A DNA stretch of 64,000 bases from Methanospirillum purgamenti. Lineage in GTDB: Archaea > Halobacteriota > Methanomicrobia > Methanomicrobiales > Methanospirillaceae. The stretch lies in assembly GCF_018502485.1 (NCBI RefSeq), contig NZ_CP075546.1; one strand, written 5' to 3'. A program made the translations under genes and the position numbers. Shown here piece by piece: positions 9,083 through 17,050 of the stretch. Position 1 is the first letter of the stretch. Every line of letters starts with the position of its first letter. Below the pieces are notes generated by a model. The model was not told the origin of the DNA and searched no databases. It was given only the letters and a program-made list of their open reading frames with translations.

Positions 9083-9865
9083 TTATCCTTTCAGGCTTTG
9101 GACAAATGAGGTAACCGCCGGGATGAGTGAATCAGGATCCTGTAATCCTCCTTCAATCGTTTTGACGAGGGCTGATCCGACAATTACTGCATCTGCACCT
9201 GCTTTACCCCATTCCATCACTTGTGTTCTGTCTGATATTCCAAATCCGGGAGCAACTGGTATATTACTCTGTTTTTTAATTTCAGAGAGTAACTCACGTG
9301 CCTGTGGATCTGTTGCCTGTCTGACTCCGGTCACGCCAAGGGCTGCAACAAGATAGATAAAGCCACTTTTAACGGTGAGAATTTTAAAAAGCCGCTCCTT
9401 TGATGTAGTGGTACTTACCATCATTACCGGAGCAATTCCTGCCTTTTCCGCTGCTACGATAAATGAAGCTGCTTCTTCATAAGGAAGATCTGCAACAACA
9501 ACTGCGTCGATACCGGCATCGGCAGCATCCTGGTAAAATGATTGAATACCCCGTTGCAAGATGAGGTTTGTATATGTCAGAACCACCAGAGGTATTTCTG
9601 AATCCTTCCTGATGTCCCTGACCAGATCAAAGAACCGGTCAGTGTTCATACCTGATTCCAAAGCTCGTTGATCAGCCTGCTGAATGACCGGACCATCAGC
9701 GACAGGGTCTGAAAAGGGGAGTCCAAGTTCGATTATGTCTGCTCCTCCTTTCTCAAGTGCTTTGATTATTTCACGACTTATTGAATAATCGGGGTCTCCT
9801 GCAACGGTGAAGGTCATGAGGAGTTCGCGTTTTCTATTTTGGAATGCTTTTGAGAGTCGGTTCAT
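9083..9865 (-). CDS. trpA: Tryptophan synthase alpha chain
   Basis: 260 residues, normal length. It cleaves indole-3-glycerol phosphate to indole for TrpB. The catalytic glutamate segment IIELGLPFSDPVADGP and the aspartate segment VVVADLPYEEA of the TIM barrel are intact, and the phosphate-binding GFGIS and IVGSALV loops follow. Last gene of the trp operon. Its ATG overlaps the trpB stop by four bases behind a GAGGTG ribosome-binding site. It is convergent with the kinase gene. Confidence 0.97.
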   Translation of the reverse strand: MNRLSKAFQNRKRELLMTFTVAGDPDYSISREIIKALEKGGADIIELGLPFSDPVADGPVIQQADQRALESGMNTDRFFDLVRDIRKDSEIPLVVLTYTNLILQRGIQSFYQDAADAGIDAVVVADLPYEEAASFIVAAEKAGIAPVMMVSTTTSKERLFKILTVKSGFIYLVAALGVTGVRQATDPQARELLSEIKKQSNIPVAPGFGISDRTQVMEWGKAGADAVIVGSALVKTIEGGLQDPDSLIPAVTSFVQSLKG

Positions 9866-11037
9866 GCTGCACCTCTCATATATCTCAGAACGGTTTCAAC
9901 ATCCTTGTCTCCCCGTCCGGAAAGATTTATTATCAGGAGTGCGTCCTTTGATAATTCAGGTCCTATTTTTCTCGCAAAGGCGATGGCATGTGATGATTCA
10001 AGGGCCGGAACAATACCTTCTGTCCGGGACAAGTACAGGAATGCCTCAAGTGCTTCGGTATCGGTAATGGCTGTGTACGTGATCCTTTTTGAGTCCTTAT
10101 ACATGGCATGTTCTGGCCCGACTCCTGGGTAATCCAGGCCTGCTGATATGGAATGTGACTCTATGATCTGCCCGTATGAATCCTGCAGGAGGTATGAATA
10201 GTTCCCATGAAGCACACCCGGTCTTCCACCACATAAGGAAGCACCATGTTTTTTGTCAAGTCCTTCTCCACCTGCCTCAACCCCATACATCGTGACTGAG
10301 GCATCGTCGATGAACGGATGGAATATCCCCATTGCATTTGAACCTCCACCGATGCAGGCAATAATGATATCCGGGAGTCTTCCCTGCGCTGAGAGGATCT
10401 GCTCTCGTGTCTCATCTCCGATCACCCGTTGCAAATCCCTGACCAGTACCGGGTATGGATGAGGGCCTGCAACGGTTCCTATCAGGTAATGGGTATCCCT
10501 TACTCGTGCAACCCAGTCACGGAGAGCTTCATTCATTGCATCTTTCAGCGTTCGTGTTCCTGATGTGACTGGAATTACCCGTGCACCCATCATGTTCATC
10601 CTCGCCACATTCAGGGCCTGACGGGCAATGTCCACTTCTCCCATGAAGACGTCCACTTCCAGTCCGAGGACAGCTCCTGCAATGGCTGTAGCAACTCCGT
10701 GCTGACCTGCCCCAGTCTCGGCGATCAGCCTTTTTTTGCCCATATGTTTTGCAAGTAATGCTTGTCCAAGGGCATTGTTGAGCTTGTGTGCCCCGGAATG
10801 AAGGAGATCCTCTCGTTTTAGATATACGGTGCATCCAAGGTCTTTGGACATATTCCTACATAGGGTAAGAGGAGTTTTTCTCCCTGCATACGTTGTCAGG
10901 TATTCCTGGAATTCTTTTTGAAATGCAGGATTTGGGAATATATTGAGGAATGCTGATTCAAGTTCTTCAAGTGCAACCATAAGGGTTTCCGGAACAAAAC
11001 ATCCTCCATATTCTCCAAATCTGGTGTTAAGCTCCAT
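9862..11037 (-). CDS. trpB: Tryptophan synthase beta chain
   Basis: 391 residues of the TrpB1 type. The N-terminus FGEYGGCFVPETL is diagnostic. The PLP lysine is in GAHKLNNALGQA and the phosphate-binding loop is GGGSNAMGIF. It condenses indole with serine in complex with TrpA. Its start overlaps the trpF stop by 11 bp, typical of the tight spacing in this operon. I see no missing residue. Confidence 0.97.
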   Translation of the reverse strand: MELNTRFGEYGGCFVPETLMVALEELESAFLNIFPNPAFQKEFQEYLTTYAGRKTPLTLCRNMSKDLGCTVYLKREDLLHSGAHKLNNALGQALLAKHMGKKRLIAETGAGQHGVATAIAGAVLGLEVDVFMGEVDIARQALNVARMNMMGARVIPVTSGTRTLKDAMNEALRDWVARVRDTHYLIGTVAGPHPYPVLVRDLQRVIGDETREQILSAQGRLPDIIIACIGGGSNAMGIFHPFIDDASVTMYGVEAGGEGLDKKHGASLCGGRPGVLHGNYSYLLQDSYGQIIESHSISAGLDYPGVGPEHAMYKDSKRITYTAITDTEALEAFLYLSRTEGIVPALESSHAIAFARKIGPELSKDALLIINLSGRGDKDVETVLRYMRGAA

Positions 11038-11611
11038 ATTCGGCCTCTCTGGCGTTTTTTACAAATGAAAGGACTTTTTTCTGATCTTTTATCCCTGGAG
11101 CGGATTCAACCCCTGATGCAACATCAACGGCATATGGTCTTAGTGTTCTGACCGCTTCGGAAACATTCTCTGGATTCAATCCTCCGGCGAGGATCACTGG
11201 TATTTTTGACATTGCTATGATCTGTTGTGCGTAGGTATGGTCGTATAGTGTCCCTTTCCCCATACTGGCGTCTACGATTATGGCATCTGCTGACTGAGGA
11301 ATGGGATCACCTGGCTTAATGACCCGGATCACCTGAACGGTCCGGTCTTCTGGAAGGGTATGGGGGTATGATATCTGGATTGCTGTTGGATGCAGGTCAA
11401 GTATCTGTGCTAGGTCTTCTGATGAGTCGGTATGAGATACACATACCCGTCCCATGTACGGACCCGCTGCCTTGAAAATTTCCTTCGCTTTCTCTGGTGA
11501 CACCGAACGGGGTGAGTCTGAAAACAGAACTACTCCTATGGCATCAGCTCCGGCATGGTCTGCAAGGCGTGCATCTTCCTGACAAGTAATCCCACAGATT
11601 TTTATGCGTAT
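11027..11611 (-). CDS. trpF: Phosphoribosylanthranilate isomerase, probable ATA start
   Basis: The first in-frame ATG lies at 11503 and would give only 158 residues, without the N-terminal strand of the barrel. The frame stays open upstream and encodes RIKICGIT, the classical TrpF N-terminus with the catalytic cysteine, then ADAIGVVLF and the SPRSVSPEKA segment. No ATG, GTG or TTG exists at the right place. An ATA at 11611-11609 sits six bases after a perfect GGAGGG and would give MRIKICGIT and 194 residues, the usual length. The start precedes the trpC stop, an eight-base overlap. The active-site aspartate is in IIVDASMG and the phosphate loop is ILAGGLNPENV. Family call is certain; the start codon is inferred. 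Confidence 0.88.
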   Translation of the reverse strand: MRIKICGITCQEDARLADHAGADAIGVVLFSDSPRSVSPEKAKEIFKAAGPYMGRVCVSHTDSSEDLAQILDLHPTAIQISYPHTLPEDRTVQVIRVIKPGDPIPQSADAIIVDASMGKGTLYDHTYAQQIIAMSKIPVILAGGLNPENVSEAVRTLRPYAVDVASGVESAPGIKDQKKVLSFVKNAREAEYGA

Positions 11612-12351
11612 ACAAATCCCTCCACTCGTTTTCTCGGATTTCCTGATGACATAATACTTGATCCGATAAGAAACCCATCTGCATACTGATGCAGGGATCT
11701 GATATCACAAGGCCAGATCATTCCGCTTGCTGATATGACGGTAAGCCCCGCTTGCCTGAGAATCGGTGCAATATTTTTCGTTGTTGAGAGATCGGTTCTG
11801 AATGTTTTCAGATCCCGGTTGTTTATGCCAACAAGTTCGACACCTGAATCCACTGCCTGTCTTGCTTCTTTTCTCGTATGAACTTCAAGGAGTGGTTCAA
11901 GTCCTCTCCTTTGAGTTTCCTTCACAAAGTGTTCTGTTTCGTCACCTAGAACAGATGATATCAGAAGAACAGCATCCGCACCAAGAGATCTGGTCTCATC
12001 CAGCTGATGTTCATCGACGATGAAATCCTTTCGAAGGATTGGAATTGGTACTGATTCTCTGATCGCAGGTATGGTGTCCGGACTACCAAGGAAATAATCC
12101 GGCTCAGTGAGTATTGAGAGAGCACAGCACCCTCCCTGGATCATGTCAGTAATGGCCGCTTCGGTTTTTTTCTCCTGTGTTATTACTCCCCGTGAAGGAG
12201 AGGCAAACTTGAGTTCTGCAATGACTGCATTATTTCGTGTCTGTGTTATCGCCTTTCGAAGACTTATGGGAGCGTGAGAGGATGAGGGAAATGATTCCGG
12301 AAGTGCTGCTGCCCGTCTTTGTGATGATGCGACAATATCGTCAAGGATCAT
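11602..12351 (-). CDS. trpC: Indole-3-glycerol phosphate synthase
   Basis: 249 residues, monofunctional as usual in archaea. Active-site segments are ELKFASPSRG (lysine), ILRKDFIVDEHQL (general acid lysine) and VGINNRDLKTF, with a C-terminal ASGMI loop and IGSSIM phosphate site. The start shares ATGA with the trpD stop. Its last codons contain the ribosome-binding site and probable ATA start of trpF. Confidence 0.96.
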   Translation of the reverse strand: MILDDIVASSQRRAAALPESFPSSSHAPISLRKAITQTRNNAVIAELKFASPSRGVITQEKKTEAAITDMIQGGCCALSILTEPDYFLGSPDTIPAIRESVPIPILRKDFIVDEHQLDETRSLGADAVLLISSVLGDETEHFVKETQRRGLEPLLEVHTRKEARQAVDSGVELVGINNRDLKTFRTDLSTTKNIAPILRQAGLTVISASGMIWPCDIRSLHQYADGFLIGSSIMSSGNPRKRVEGFVYA

Positions 12352-13355
12352 GATGCCTCACCTGGACGAAGAGATCTGAGAAGATGCTTTGCTTTTCCTG
12401 AGTCAACGACATTACAGGCGATGTCATATCCATCGTATAAGCATGAAGCTTTTTCTCCAAGGTAAATCGCCGCCGCTGCATTCAGGAGTACTATATCCCT
12501 GCATGGTCCTTTTCTCCCGGAAAAAATCTCCCTGATAGTTTGTGCGTTTTCTGCAGGAGTTCCTCCAGTAATCGCATCACGACTCACCCGTGAGATACCA
12601 AATTCTTCAGGTGTCAGAGTATATTGTGAGATAGTCCCATCATACAGTTCAAAGACCCGTGTCTCTCCGGTGATGGTGATCTCATCTGTTCCATCACCGT
12701 GGACAACCATGGCATGTGAAACACCAAGATTTGCCAGTGCTCCGGTAATGGAAGGAATATGTCTGGTATCACCAACACCGATCAGTCGAGATGATGCACC
12801 GGCCGGATTTAAAAGTGGGCCGAGGATGTTAAAGACCGAAAAAAAACCGATCTCCCGCCGTGCTGATGCAACTCTTCCAATTGCCGGATGATACCCGGGA
12901 GCAAAGAGGAATGCTATGTTATTTCTGGCAACAGAGGATGCTGCTTCTTCAGGAGTGAGTGTTATTGGAATTCCAAGTGCTTCAAGGACATCAGCAGAAC
13001 CTGACCTGCTGGAGACTCCCCTGTTTCCATGCTTGACGACTCGTACTCCGGCTGCTGCAGCAACAAGGGCCGCTGCAGTACTGATATTAAAGGTCTGGGC
13101 ACCATCACCTCCGGTTCCACAGGTATCAACACAGGTACCAGATGCTGTCTTTACCTGGATAGCCCGCTCTTTTAAAACCTGGGCAAATGCAGTAATTTCG
13201 TGTGCCGTGACTCCTTTCATGGTAAGTGCAGTCAGAATTGATCCTATCTGTGCCTCAGTCACCCTTCCGTCTGCAATGTATGTCATAAGATCCCGTGCTT
13301 CATCGGCTGCCAGATCCTGCATGCTGATGACTTTTTTAATCGCACTCTGGATCAT
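12348..13355 (-). CDS. trpD: Anthranilate phosphoribosyltransferase
   Basis: 335 residues. The PRPP-binding CGTGGDG motif follows VDT near residue 80. KHGNRGVSSRSGSADVLEALG is the anthranilate/PRPP loop, followed by GPLLNPAG. I chose the ATG at 13355 because it overlaps the trpG stop as TGATG and has GGTGAG upstream. An in-frame GTG six bases earlier would add two residues. Transfers phosphoribose to anthranilate in the second committed step. Confidence 0.95.
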   Translation of the reverse strand: MIQSAIKKVISMQDLAADEARDLMTYIADGRVTEAQIGSILTALTMKGVTAHEITAFAQVLKERAIQVKTASGTCVDTCGTGGDGAQTFNISTAAALVAAAAGVRVVKHGNRGVSSRSGSADVLEALGIPITLTPEEAASSVARNNIAFLFAPGYHPAIGRVASARREIGFFSVFNILGPLLNPAGASSRLIGVGDTRHIPSITGALANLGVSHAMVVHGDGTDEITITGETRVFELYDGTISQYTLTPEEFGISRVSRDAITGGTPAENAQTIREIFSGRKGPCRDIVLLNAAAAIYLGEKASCLYDGYDIACNVVDSGKAKHLLRSLRPGEAS

Positions 13356-13933
13356 CAACACTCACCACCGAACTGTAAAAAGTTCTTCATGATGGTTCGT
13401 CCATGTGGGGTCATGATACTTTCAGGATGAAACTGCAGGCCATACACCGGATGTTTCCTGTGTGATACTGCCATAATTGCTCCGTCATCTTCAGCGGTTG
13501 CAACTACTTCAAGTTCTGATGGCAGGTGATGTGGTTCTGCTGTAAGAGAATGATACCGTGCTGCGGTAAACCGGTCTGGAATACTCTGGAAAATTCCCTC
13601 ACCATTGGTTCTGATCTCACTTGTCATACCATGAACAGGCCGTTTCATCCGGGATATCGTTCCACCCAGGGTGTGAATAATTGTCTGGTGGCCAAGGCAT
13701 ACACCCAGAATCGGAACTTCACCGATATATGCTTTGATTACATCGGCACATACACCTGATTCTAAGGGTGTTCCTGGTCCTGGGGAGAGAATGATCCGAT
13801 CTGGTTCTTGTTTTTCCACTATTTCAACTGGATTATTAGAAGTAACCGGAATCGGATCAGCCCCCAGGGATCCGACCAGTTGGTACAGATTATAGGTAAA
13901 ACTGTCAAAACAGTCGATAATTACAACGTTCAT
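13355..13933 (-). CDS. trpG: Anthranilate synthase glutamine amidotransferase subunit
   Basis: 192 residues, class I glutamine amidotransferase. The nucleophile cysteine is in GVCLGHQ, and the His-Glu pair is in LQFHPESI. It supplies ammonia to TrpE. The start overlaps the trpE stop by ATGA, which favours equal synthesis of the two subunits. PabA-like dual use cannot be excluded, but its place in the operon argues for TrpG. Confidence 0.95.
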   Translation of the reverse strand: MNVVIIDCFDSFTYNLYQLVGSLGADPIPVTSNNPVEIVEKQEPDRIILSPGPGTPLESGVCADVIKAYIGEVPILGVCLGHQTIIHTLGGTISRMKRPVHGMTSEIRTNGEGIFQSIPDRFTAARYHSLTAEPHHLPSELEVVATAEDDGAIMAVSHRKHPVYGLQFHPESIMTPHGRTIMKNFLQFGGEC

Positions 13934-15411
13934 GATAATTCTCCTGCTGCAAAGATTGCTTGTGCCATCGCTCCGGCCTTTGCCTGAGTCTCTTCAAACT
14001 CCCGGGATGGAACTGAGTCAGCAACAATACCAGCTCCTGCCTGACAGGTTGCGATATTATTTTTTATAATAACGGTTCTGATTGCAATTGCAAACTCCAT
14101 CAAACCTTGAAAACCCAGGTATCCGACTGCTCCTGAGTATAATCCCCTGGAGACTGGTTCAAGATCCTGAATTATCTGCATTGCACGGATTTTTGGTGCT
14201 CCACTTACCGTACCTGCCGGGAAACAGGCCTCAAGTGCATCAACCGGATCCTTATCTTCTTGTAATTCTCCGGTTACAATCGAGGTGATGTGCTGGACAT
14301 GGGAGAACTTCTCAACAGACATGAATTCGGATACTTTTACGGTTCCAAACTCTGAAACTCTGCCTATGTCATTTCTGGCCAGGTCGACAAGCATCAGGTG
14401 TTCTGCCCGTTCTTTTGGATCTGAAAGAAGATCCCGGGCAAGGGCATCATCTTCTGCATCGGTCTTTCCCCGTGGCCTGGTTCCGGCAATAGGGACGGTG
14501 GTGACCATTTTGCCTTCGGTTTTGACTAACATCTCCGGACTTGATCCGATTATTGCCTCATCACCGAAATGAAAGTAATACAGGTATGGTGAGGGGTTAA
14601 TTTGTCTGAGTACTTTGTAGATTGTATAGGGATCTTTATCATAGGGGAGTGAAACCTGTCGTGAAAGGACAACCTGGAAGATATCTCCTGCTCTGATATG
14701 ATTGAGTGCTTTTTCTACTGCCTCTTCAAAAAGGATCCGATCATGGTCCGGGAGAGACAAAGGTGTTTTGTGAATGAGGGGAACTTCTTTTCTAAGTTTG
14801 CTGGTTGAGATAGTTCTGTGCAGATTTTGAACCTTCCTGACTGCATCCTGGTATTTCTGCTGTATGTCATCTCCTTCCATGACCATGGTTCCTGCAATGA
14901 GCGTACAGGAATGAGCAACATGATCAAAGATGATCAGTTCACCGGGTATCTGTAGTCTGATAACCGGACCCTCCTCTGTCCCTGCTTTCACCATCCCGTC
15001 GGTAATACTAGAAACGAGATCGTACCTGCAGTATCCAGCCATCCCGCCGGTAAATGTGCACCGATCAGGTGTATACCCGGATATTGTAGAATAAATGCGG
15101 CGTAAAACATCAGATGGTTTGCAGATATTCCCGTCTTTTCTGACGATATCAGAAATAACATCTCCATACTCTCCAGTAACTTCAAGCGTTTCTGATATGG
15201 AGAGAGATGCAAGAGGCCGGATTCCAATAATTGACCTTACGGCTCTTTTAGGCACACCTTCCATCGATTCAAGTAAAAAACCCTCTGTTGTTTCGAGATC
15301 GGCGTATATTGCTGCAGGATCTGCCCTTGGTTCTGGGACATTCATGGACACTGGAACATACGCTGGTTTTTTCAGGGTTGTGATTATCTCCTCATATGTG
15401 GAAAAGGACAT
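13930..15411 (-). CDS. trpE: Anthranilate synthase component I
   Basis: About 493 residues from the ATG at 15411. The frame is open to an ATG at 15510, but only the 15411 start has a ribosome-binding site (CCGGAG, 3-4 bp away). It also gives the family N-terminus MSFSTYEEI, and the TATA element places the RNA start inside the longer frame. The LLES feedback motif (FLLESMEGV) is present, so inhibition by tryptophan is expected. The chorismate-binding half carries FQVVLSRQ, GSSPEMLV, IAGTRPRGK, ERAEHLMLVDLARND and GTVSGAPKIRAMQII. First gene of trpEGDCFBA. Confidence 0.95.
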   Translation of the reverse strand: MSFSTYEEIITTLKKPAYVPVSMNVPEPRADPAAIYADLETTEGFLLESMEGVPKRAVRSIIGIRPLASLSISETLEVTGEYGDVISDIVRKDGNICKPSDVLRRIYSTISGYTPDRCTFTGGMAGYCRYDLVSSITDGMVKAGTEEGPVIRLQIPGELIIFDHVAHSCTLIAGTMVMEGDDIQQKYQDAVRKVQNLHRTISTSKLRKEVPLIHKTPLSLPDHDRILFEEAVEKALNHIRAGDIFQVVLSRQVSLPYDKDPYTIYKVLRQINPSPYLYYFHFGDEAIIGSSPEMLVKTEGKMVTTVPIAGTRPRGKTDAEDDALARDLLSDPKERAEHLMLVDLARNDIGRVSEFGTVKVSEFMSVEKFSHVQHITSIVTGELQEDKDPVDALEACFPAGTVSGAPKIRAMQIIQDLEPVSRGLYSGAVGYLGFQGLMEFAIAIRTVIIKNNIATCQAGAGIVADSVPSREFEETQAKAGAMAQAIFAAGELS

Positions 15412-15510
15412 AATCTCCGGGATATGACCCGCCGTCATGGCAGCTTCCATTCCACCGGCATCACCTTCTGGGAAATGCATTGAGCAATCATGATCATAGA
15501 TGTTGATCAA

Positions 15511-15525
15511 TGTACATATATATGC
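15511..15525 (-). promoter_or_regulatory. trp operon TATA box with adjoining TGTACA operator-like site
   Basis: On the minus strand the element reads TGCATATATATGTACA. An ATATATA TATA-like core (15516-15522) is fused to TGTACA (15511-15516). TGTACA is the TRP-box sequence bound by the TrpY repressor of Methanothermobacter (established for that organism). A repressor here would block the step between TATA binding and initiation. Transcription would start near 15495, about 80 bp before the chosen trpE start. Only one TGTACA copy is present. Whether this organism has TrpY cannot be seen in the window. Confidence 0.5.
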
Positions 15526-15844
15526 ATTATTGTTATCTCTTATTGTAAGGGGTACAAAAATGATTTATGGAGATCTCATTTTTACATACACGCATTATCT
15601 TTAGATATTAGCGCTCTAATGGGAATTCAAAGGTTGATCTAACAATATATTTGTTTTAATGAAGATCAAAAAGGTAATTATATATATTATAATGAACTAC
15701 TGGAATCTGTTCTGACCGGTCAAAGGGCAGCTGACACAAGTAAAAAATCCTCCAAAAAAATGTAAAAAAAACCATACTCGATGTTGAAAATCCCGGATAT
15801 TATGGCAGGGTAACTGCCGGGTGATAATGCTAGGAGATGTATAC
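15526..15844. other. AT-rich intergenic region with glycosyltransferase promoter and leader
   Basis: About 320 bp between the divergent trpE and glycosyltransferase genes. It holds a strong TATA-like run (15677-15692) for the plus-strand gene, a perfect 10-bp palindrome TGACCGGTCA (15713-15722) near the expected RNA start, and a short hairpin GGCAG/CTGCC (15804-15818) just before the ribosome-binding site AGGAG at 15832. I see no open frame that looks coding. Confidence 0.5.
15677..15722 (+). promoter_or_regulatory. TATA run plus palindromic operator candidate for the glycosyltransferase
   Basis: TTATATATATTATAA is followed about 22 bp later by TGACCGGTCA, a perfect 10-bp dyad placed where transcription should begin. 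That is the usual place for archaeal repressor operators. Dyad and spacing are seen directly; function is inferred. Confidence 0.4.
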
Positions 15845-16984
15845 GTGGAACGGAAAAAAATTGCATTCTTCTGTTGGGAGTCAATGTACTCCGAACGGGT
15901 GGGCGGACTTGCGAACGCGGCCACATATGTAGCTCAGGAGCTTGCGAAAAGAAACGAAGTTCATTTCTTTACCAGGGGAGATTGTGATTTTACCTTTAAC
16001 GGGGTTCATTATCACGGAGTCAGACCTGAAGGTGGAAATATCATTGAATACTGCCGGAATATGAGTCATGGCATGGTGAACCGGTTTAAAGAATTCGATA
16101 GGAAACCGTTTGATATCCTTCATTTTCATGACTGGCATGTTACCGAGGCATTGCACCTCCTGAAAGAGAGAAACACCGTCTTCACGTATCACTCTACTGA
16201 ATATGGGCGAAATGGAAACCAGCATGGGGACTGGTGGGAATATCACGAGATCTGTGGGAAGGAATGGTATGCCGGACTTGTTGCAAAGCAGGTAACAACT
16301 GTCAGCAATGTCCTTCGTGAAGAGGTTATGAATCTGTATCAGGTTCCTGACTGGAAGATCCGAGTATTTCCCAATGGGGTGATACCAGAACAGTTTGATG
16401 TTGATCTTGATCAGGGCGCGATAAAAGCAGACCTCGGTATACATCCATATGCACCGACCATTCTCTTTATTGGCAGGATGGCGTACCAAAAAGGCCCGGA
16501 TTTGCTCCTTGATGCATTGCCCAGGGTAAAAGATCAATTCTGGGGAATGCAGGTGATCATGGCCGGAGATGGTGGCATGCGTCCGTGGCTTTCCCAGGTT
16601 GCTTATGATCGCGGTCTTCCGGTCAGATTCCCTGGATATATCAGTGATGCAGAATATGTCAGACTGTTAAAAGCCGCAGACCTGGTGGTGATACCAAGTA
16701 GAAATGAACCGTTTGGAATCGTGCTCCCTGAGGCATGGAGTGCGGGGAAACCGGTTGTGGCTTGTGATGTGGGTGGTCTACACGAAAATATCGAATCATA
16801 TCGCGATGGAATAAAAGTCGAAGTCTCTGCTGACCAAATCGCAGAAGGGATCTGTCAGGCCCTTGAAGATACGGATCGGTTGTCAAAATTTGGGAGGTCC
16901 GGCAGATCAAAAGTATACCGTCAATTCAGATGGGAAGGTATTGCAGAAAACCTTGACTGTATGTATGGAACAGTCTGCAGCTGA
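15845..16984 (+). CDS. GT4-family glycosyltransferase, glycogen-synthase-like
   Basis: About 379 residues with two Rossmann halves. The N-terminal donor/acceptor domain has WESMYSERVGGLANAATYVAQELAK, where the GG loop resembles the glycogen/starch synthase KVGGL site. FIGRMAYQKGPDLLLDAL opens the second half. The EPFGIVLPEAWSAGKPVV segment is the E-x7-E sugar-nucleotide motif. I prefer the GTG at 15845 because AGGAG lies eight bases upstream; an ATG at 15827 has no such site. Possible products are glycogen, trehalose-type or cell-surface glycans. The neighbours do not decide this. T-rich tracts after the stop (16993-17010) may terminate it. Confidence 0.85.
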   Translation: MERKKIAFFCWESMYSERVGGLANAATYVAQELAKRNEVHFFTRGDCDFTFNGVHYHGVRPEGGNIIEYCRNMSHGMVNRFKEFDRKPFDILHFHDWHVTEALHLLKERNTVFTYHSTEYGRNGNQHGDWWEYHEICGKEWYAGLVAKQVTTVSNVLREEVMNLYQVPDWKIRVFPNGVIPEQFDVDLDQGAIKADLGIHPYAPTILFIGRMAYQKGPDLLLDALPRVKDQFWGMQVIMAGDGGMRPWLSQVAYDRGLPVRFPGYISDAEYVRLLKAADLVVIPSRNEPFGIVLPEAWSAGKPVVACDVGGLHENIESYRDGIKVEVSADQIAEGICQALEDTDRLSKFGRSGRSKVYRQFRWEGIAENLDCMYGTVCS

Positions 16985-17050
16985 ATTCCACATCTTTTCT
17001 TTTTCCTCCTCACCATTGTAATTTTTCATCTGGGGATCAAATCTGTTACC

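Noticed and set aside
11027..11503. trpF as a 158-residue truncated protein
   Set aside because: The conserved N-terminus is encoded in frame upstream; the gene is complete with a non-standard start rather than truncated.
12916..13392. 158-codon plus-strand frame across trpD
   Set aside because: Antisense shadow of a fully conserved trpD; Ala/Ser-rich composition with no domain.
15412..15510. trpE N-terminal extension (start at 15510)
   Set aside because: No ribosome-binding site at 15510, the TATA position puts the RNA start downstream of it, and the family N-terminus begins at 15411.
15881..16537. 218-codon minus-strand frame inside the glycosyltransferase
   Set aside because: Opposite strand of conserved GT4 coding sequence, no ribosome-binding site, no recognisable product.
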